NCBI GenBank assembly: GCA_949840805.1
Contig: CATKXR010000003.1
Location: 1 to 64,000 of the forward strand
DNA: 64,000 nt
Source: an uncultured Lachnospiraceae bacterium
Lineage (GTDB): Bacteria; Bacillota; Clostridia; Lachnospirales; Lachnospiraceae
Direction: 5' to 3'
In this document: piece by piece, positions 60,353-64,000 of the stretch
Layout of the letters: each line of letters opens with the position of its first letter
How positions within the stretch are numbered: the first letter of the stretch is position 1
Notes under the pieces: model-generated
What the model was told of the DNA's origin: nothing
The model's input: only the letters and a program-made list of their open reading frames with translations
Databases searched by the model: none
Program-made: the position numbers and the translations under genes

Positions 60353-60425
60353 GGAGATATAGCTCAGCTGGGAGAGCATCTGCTTGACGTGTAGAGGGTC
60401 GTAGGTTCGAGTCCTATTGTCTCCA
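60353..60425 (+). tRNA. tRNA-Val(GAC)
   Basis: This 73-base cloverleaf has a 7-bp acceptor stem (GGAGATA with TGTCTCC, one wobble), a D stem GCTC/GAGC, an anticodon stem TCTGC/GTAGA with loop TTGACGT (anticodon GAC), a T arm GTAGG-TTCGAGT-CCTAT, and discriminator A. The 3' CCA is not encoded, as is common in clostridia. It reads GUC and GUU codons. Confidence 0.92.
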
Positions 60426-60465
60426 TTATCCGGTAGGATGTGTCTCCGGACCTTCTTATCGGATA

Positions 60466-60484
60466 CCCCCCCCCCCAAAAAAAA
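60466..60484 (+). repeat. C11-A8 homopolymer tract
   Basis: Eleven C followed by eight A lie between the tRNA and its terminator. This is the longest G/C homopolymer noticed in the window. It may vary in length by slippage, or be an assembly or read error. Confidence 0.7.
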
Positions 60485-60485
60485 C

Positions 60486-60517
60486 GGATTCTGCGTTGAT
60501 GCAGAATCCTTTTTTTA
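60486..60517 (+). terminator. tRNA-Val terminator
   Basis: A 9-bp stem (60486-60494 with 60501-60509) followed by eight T on the plus strand closes the tRNA transcript. Confidence 0.85.
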
Positions 60518-60589
60518 TAACAGCTACATTACTTTTTACTAAATTCATCTGCAATACCCCACCAATTTTTTTCAAAAGGAGGTTCCCCC

Positions 60590-61396
60590 ATGGAACAATT
60601 ATATGTATTCGGCACAGGTAATGCCGCTGTCACCCGTTGTTACAATACTTGTTTTGCCGTCCGTGACAATTCCGGCCGTTTTTTTATGGTAGATGCAGGA
60701 GGAGGCAATGGAATCTTAAAAATTCTTGAAGATATGAAAGTTTCTTTTGAGCAGATCCATGATATTTTTGTCACTCATGAACATACGGACCATATCTTAG
60801 GCATTGTCTGGATGGTACGTTTTATCGCCACCCGGATCAAAACCGATACATATGAAGGAGATCTGAATATCTACTGTCATGAAGATCTGGTTTCAACGAT
60901 TGATACCCTCTGCCGCCTGACAATCCAGGGGAAATTATATAAATTGATCGGAGAACGCATTCACTTGATTCCGGTTCATGATGGGGAAACCTGCCACATC
61001 TTAAATTATCAAGTGACGTTTTTCGATATTCATTCCACCAAAGCCAAACAATACGGCTTTACTACTGTTTTAGAAAACGGCCGCCGCCTGACCTGTGCCG
61101 GAGACGAACCCTATAATCCCCTCTGCCGCCCGTATGTAGAAGGAAGTGACTGGCTTCTGCATGAAGCCTTCTGCCTGTACAAAGAACGCGACCGTTTTAA
61201 GCCTTATGAAAAACACCACAGCACTGTCAAAGACGCCTGTGAACTGGCCGGCCAGCTTCAGATTCCCAATCTTGTTTTATGGCATACAGAAGACAAATCT
61301 ATTGACCGCCGAAAAGAACTGTACCTGGAGGAAGGCGCAAGATATTACACAGGCAATCTGTATGTGCCTGACGACAAAGAAATCCTCAACCTGTAA
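60590..61396 (+). CDS. MBL-fold metallohydrolase (RNase Z-like)
   Basis: This 268-residue metallo-beta-lactamase-fold protein has FMVDAGGGNGI, the zinc motif VTHEHTDHILG, later CAGDEP and a C-terminal LWHTED histidine. The layout resembles RNase Z/ElaC or small-molecule hydrolases, but the long exosite arm of tRNase Z is not obvious. An AAGGAGG site precedes ATG. A 3' tRNA-processing role would fit the gene beside tRNA-Val, yet that closeness may be chance. Confidence 0.8.
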   Translation: MEQLYVFGTGNAAVTRCYNTCFAVRDNSGRFFMVDAGGGNGILKILEDMKVSFEQIHDIFVTHEHTDHILGIVWMVRFIATRIKTDTYEGDLNIYCHEDLVSTIDTLCRLTIQGKLYKLIGERIHLIPVHDGETCHILNYQVTFFDIHSTKAKQYGFTTVLENGRRLTCAGDEPYNPLCRPYVEGSDWLLHEAFCLYKERDRFKPYEKHHSTVKDACELAGQLQIPNLVLWHTEDKSIDRRKELYLEEGARYYTGNLYVPDDKEILNL

Positions 61397-61478
61397 CATT
61401 TCCCAACCGGACATAATCCCTCTTTTCTCCACATATACATATCTATGCACTTCATCCATCCTGTATCCGGATATGAAA

Positions 61479-61507
61479 GGGACTGTGCAAATATTTTACA
61501 CAGTCCC
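61479..61507 (+). terminator. Hairpin after MBL-fold gene
   Basis: A perfect 9-bp stem (61479-61487 with 61499-61507) lies between the MBL gene and the M23 gene. There is no strong U tract, so it may be a weak terminator. Confidence 0.5.
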
Positions 61508-61534
61508 TAAGATCATAAAAATGGAGGGACTCCC

Positions 61535-62656
61535 ATGAAATCAAACCATTCCTGCCGCCCGTATACTTCCAAAATATCTTCCCTGCTGATCTCCGCAGAA
61601 ATACTAATCCTGGCAGTCTTATCCGTCAATCTCCTGCCATCCTCTCCCCCTGTTCAGGAAAACGTTGTTGCTGCCCAGGCCCCAAAGGCAAGTGATTCCA
61701 ACGGCAAAGGCTTCATCAAATGGGTTGATTTTGATGTAACCGCCGATGCCATGGGCCATGCTCTGCGTTTAGATGTAGACAGTTATGGTCAAGACCCGCA
61801 TTTAAACTGGCTGGAGCTTTTAGCCTATTTGGGCGCCCGTTATGGAGGAGACTTTTCCCGATATCAGGCCGCCGACTTAGATTCCCTTGCGCAAAAGCTG
61901 CAAGAAGGCGCATCCATGGAAGATCTGACTAAAGACATGAAATATTATTCCTACTATCTGGAAGCCTATGGCGCCGTCTTAGGCGGAATGGTTGGAACTT
62001 ATGAAATTCAGATTCCTGATGAAGCTGCCGGTGAGTCGGTATGGGTTACAAAATACGGGTTAAAATCATTTTCCCCTATTGCCAAAAACTATCCCTACAA
62101 TGATTTTGACGATTTCGGTGTTTCCCGCAGCTATGGTTTTAAACGTCAGCACTTAGGCCATGATCTTTTAGGGCAGGTTGGAACTCCTGTGATTGCTGTC
62201 GAATCCGGCTACGTCGAAGCAATCGGCTGGAACCAGTATGGAGGCTGGCGGCTGGGAATCCGCAGTTTTGACAAGAAACGCTACTACTATTATGCACATC
62301 TGAGAAAAAATTATCCCTATCACAAAACTCTGCAGGAAGGCAGCTATGTCCAGGCAGGAGATGTGATCGGCTATCTGGGACGAACCGGCTACAGCCCCAC
62401 GGAAAATACCAATAACATCGATCAGCCCCATCTCCATTTTGGCATACAGCTTATCTTTGATGAATCACAAAAGGACGGAAATAACGAAATATGGATCGAC
62501 TGCTATGAACTCACCAGATTCCTTGCCATAAACCGTTCCGAAACTGTCAAAAACCAGGAAACCAAGGAATACTACCGCGTATATCAAATGAAAGACCCCG
62601 CCGTTCCCGGCGGGGCCAAAAGTCAAACAATCGAAAATTCTGTCAGCACGGAGTAA
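61535..62656 (+). CDS. M23 family metallopeptidase, membrane anchored
   Basis: This 373-residue protein has an N-terminal signal anchor (about 13-35), a helical region (about 65-165) that may bind the wall, and an LytM/M23 domain with the zinc motifs HLGHDLLG (His, Asp) and HLHFGIQ. It should cut peptidoglycan cross-bridges or stems. GGAGGG lies upstream of ATG. It resembles SpoIIQ/LytM-like proteins in size, but no sporulation hallmark is clear. Confidence 0.88.
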   Translation: MKSNHSCRPYTSKISSLLISAEILILAVLSVNLLPSSPPVQENVVAAQAPKASDSNGKGFIKWVDFDVTADAMGHALRLDVDSYGQDPHLNWLELLAYLGARYGGDFSRYQAADLDSLAQKLQEGASMEDLTKDMKYYSYYLEAYGAVLGGMVGTYEIQIPDEAAGESVWVTKYGLKSFSPIAKNYPYNDFDDFGVSRSYGFKRQHLGHDLLGQVGTPVIAVESGYVEAIGWNQYGGWRLGIRSFDKKRYYYYAHLRKNYPYHKTLQEGSYVQAGDVIGYLGRTGYSPTENTNNIDQPHLHFGIQLIFDESQKDGNNEIWIDCYELTRFLAINRSETVKNQETKEYYRVYQMKDPAVPGGAKSQTIENSVSTE

Positions 62657-62681
62657 ATCCCTTCCGGCACAGTCCGGTAAA

Positions 62682-63665
62682 CTAGCGATACTTTAAACGG
62701 CCGTCTTTATCCAGCAGATAACCGTCCGGGGTGGTGGTGTCTTTCAGCATTGCCCCGGATTCATCATCCAGATAATACTTTTCTCCGTTCCACTCAATCC
62801 ATCCTGTCACCATATAGCCGTCTTCGTCAAAAAAATACCACTGTTTATTAATCCATTCCCAATCATTCTTTGTACAACTGTCATCCTCATGCCGATACCA
62901 CCATTTTCCGTCCTCTTCTTTCCATTCCCCCTTGGCAGGCAGTCCCGGCACCGTACCGTTGCGGATTGCCTCAGCCATATCAGCCGTGATGGTGAGGACA
63001 TCCGATTCCATCCACTTGCCTTTGCTTTCCGTATTCTGCTTGTTGACTGCACGGACTTTCACCCGATAAGCTCCAGGCTTGCTCATCTGTTTTGTATAAT
63101 CATAAAAGACCTGGTCCGTGCTTTGGTAAACGGGGCCAACTCCCGTGTCGTCCCGGTAAAGACGCAGTTCATAGGTGCCGGCTCCCTGTACGGCATCCCA
63201 ACTGGCATAGCCTCCCTCTGTCAATACCACTTCCGTCTCAGCCCCCAGCATTTCCTTCATAGGAGGAAGCTTTACCTGCAGCTTTAAAGTTTCTTTGCTG
63301 TTCTGTGTGGCTGCTCTCACATAAGTGGCTCCGTTTAGCTTCACGGAACTGGCTTTCGACAGTGAAAAATAATAACCGTCATCCACATCTAAATAAATAA
63401 TAATCTCAGGGACATCTTCCTCCGTCCACTCAAAACCATCATTTACAATCTCATAATAATCGTAAGTATAATGTTTTCCACGGGTAGTAATCTCTATTTC
63501 TTCATCTCCGAACTTTTGTCCCAGCTCAATGTGTGCTTCCACCGCTATGTTTACGGAAGAAATCTTCTTTTTCTTGGTCTTAGCCGCAAAAGCAGGAACT
63601 GCCAATATCCCTGCCAATACGGCCGCAGACAAAAGCACGCCGCACACTCTTTTCCATTTCTTCAC
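62682..63665 (-). CDS. Secreted choline-binding-repeat wall protein
   Basis: This 327-residue protein has a signal peptide ending AVPAFAA (about 1-28). An unrecognised beta-rich N-terminal part follows, then a fibronectin-III-like segment (about 145-225; GAGTYELRLYRDDTG, PGAYRVKVRAV). The C terminus has three choline-binding-type repeats (about 245-327; GKWWYRHEDDSCTKNDW, KQWYFFDEDGYMVTGW, EKYYLDDESGAMLKD). No catalytic domain is visible, so it is probably structural or adhesive. The last residues end in a truncated repeat. Confidence 0.85.
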   Translation of the reverse strand: MKKWKRVCGVLLSAAVLAGILAVPAFAAKTKKKKISSVNIAVEAHIELGQKFGDEEIEITTRGKHYTYDYYEIVNDGFEWTEEDVPEIIIYLDVDDGYYFSLSKASSVKLNGATYVRAATQNSKETLKLQVKLPPMKEMLGAETEVVLTEGGYASWDAVQGAGTYELRLYRDDTGVGPVYQSTDQVFYDYTKQMSKPGAYRVKVRAVNKQNTESKGKWMESDVLTITADMAEAIRNGTVPGLPAKGEWKEEDGKWWYRHEDDSCTKNDWEWINKQWYFFDEDGYMVTGWIEWNGEKYYLDDESGAMLKDTTTPDGYLLDKDGRLKYR

Positions 63666-64000
63666 CTGTTACCTCTCCCCCTTCTGCCTTCACTTTAAGA
63701 CTACTGTATTATATAAAATGTATTGTGTCAACCGACTTTCGTATATTGTAATTTTTCTCGTGAAAATTGTAAATATTACATATAAAAACCTGTGCGTCAA
63801 ATGATAGGTCAGTATACTCCACTGTTTTCACAAAAACACTCCGTCATTTGGCAAATAAACATTTTTGTGAATATAATGAATAGAATTAAAAAATGCCCAA
63901 AATCCATCTCTTGTTTGTAATGAATTTCAGGCATCCTTTTGTATTTAAAAATCATTTGGCATAATCTGTCGCTCTGGACTCACGAATCACATTCACTTTA
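63666..64000. other. Intergenic end of window with repeat copy C
   Basis: No gene is supported. The gap holds the wall-protein promoter on the minus strand, repeat copy C (63786-63875), and near 63949-63992 isolated words (AATCATTTGGCA, ACTCACGAATCAC) that look like parts of another copy. Confidence 0.45.
63786..63875. repeat. Dispersed ~90-bp repeat, copy C (diverged)
   Basis: It shares GTCAAATGAT at the left and TCATTTGGCAAATAA then TATAAT at the right with copy B, at the same spacing. The centre differs. It lies upstream of the choline-binding-repeat protein gene. Confidence 0.5.

Overview
The window looks like the chromosome of an anaerobic, spore-forming, Gram-positive Clostridia member, most likely Lachnospiraceae-like. 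The basis is the gene content: SpoIVB, an AsrABC sulfite reductase, an HndABCD-type [FeFe] hydrogenase, a class III fructose-bisphosphatase, many choline-binding-repeat or NlpC/P60 wall proteins, a Tyr T-box, and consistently strong AGGAGG ribosome binding sites. The genus cannot be fixed from the sequence alone.

Layout. 1-8.9 kb: a minus-strand catabolic operon (2,3-diaminopropionate ammonia-lyase, NhaC-like antiporter, M20 peptidase, LctP-like permease, RidA, biotin-less OadA-like carboxyltransferase) with a divergent AraC regulator. 9.1-12.5 kb: NADH pyrophosphatase (NudC) and a membrane-anchored clostripain-like protease. 12.5-22.7 kb: the conserved clostridial block nusB-xseA-xseB-ispA-dxs-tlyA-nadK-argR-recN-spoIVB on the minus strand. 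22.9-29.9 kb: an orphan HicB-like protein; a trxB, NlpC/P60, acyltransferase, GIY-YIG, glf operon; and a wall amidase. 30-35.4 kb: a short-chain dehydrogenase, GreA, a TRAP transporter, and a formate/nitrite-type channel.

35.4-44.1 kb: a two-armed hydrogenase locus. The plus arm encodes an NAD-linked HndABCD-like hydrogenase with an inserted GHKL ATPase. The divergent minus arm encodes two DRTGG proteins, an RsbW-like ATPase, a sensor-type [FeFe] hydrogenase homologue in which an expected active-site Cys is Ala, and a PHP phosphoesterase. Together these suggest H2/redox sensing coupled to hydrogenase control. 44.1-49.2 kb: DUF4253, ackA, tyrS with its T-box, a 455-bp palindrome-rich mobile-like element, and an Amidase_2 protein. 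49.5-53.5 kb: an FAH-family hydrolase and asrABC. 53.6-64 kb: a lipoprotein foldase, M18 aminopeptidase, NlpC/P60, DUF1700 protein, fbp, tRNA-Val(GAC), an MBL-fold hydrolase, an M23 peptidase and a choline-binding-repeat wall protein.

The most unusual signals are not genes. The first is the 455-bp element at 47921-48375. It has 18-bp terminal inverted repeats flush with a 7-bp target duplication and folds into a multi-branched structure. The second is a family of ~90-bp dispersed repeats ending in TATACTCGCGAGTATA-like palindromes; one lies inside the diaminopropionate operon and one supplies the last codons of a wall amidase.
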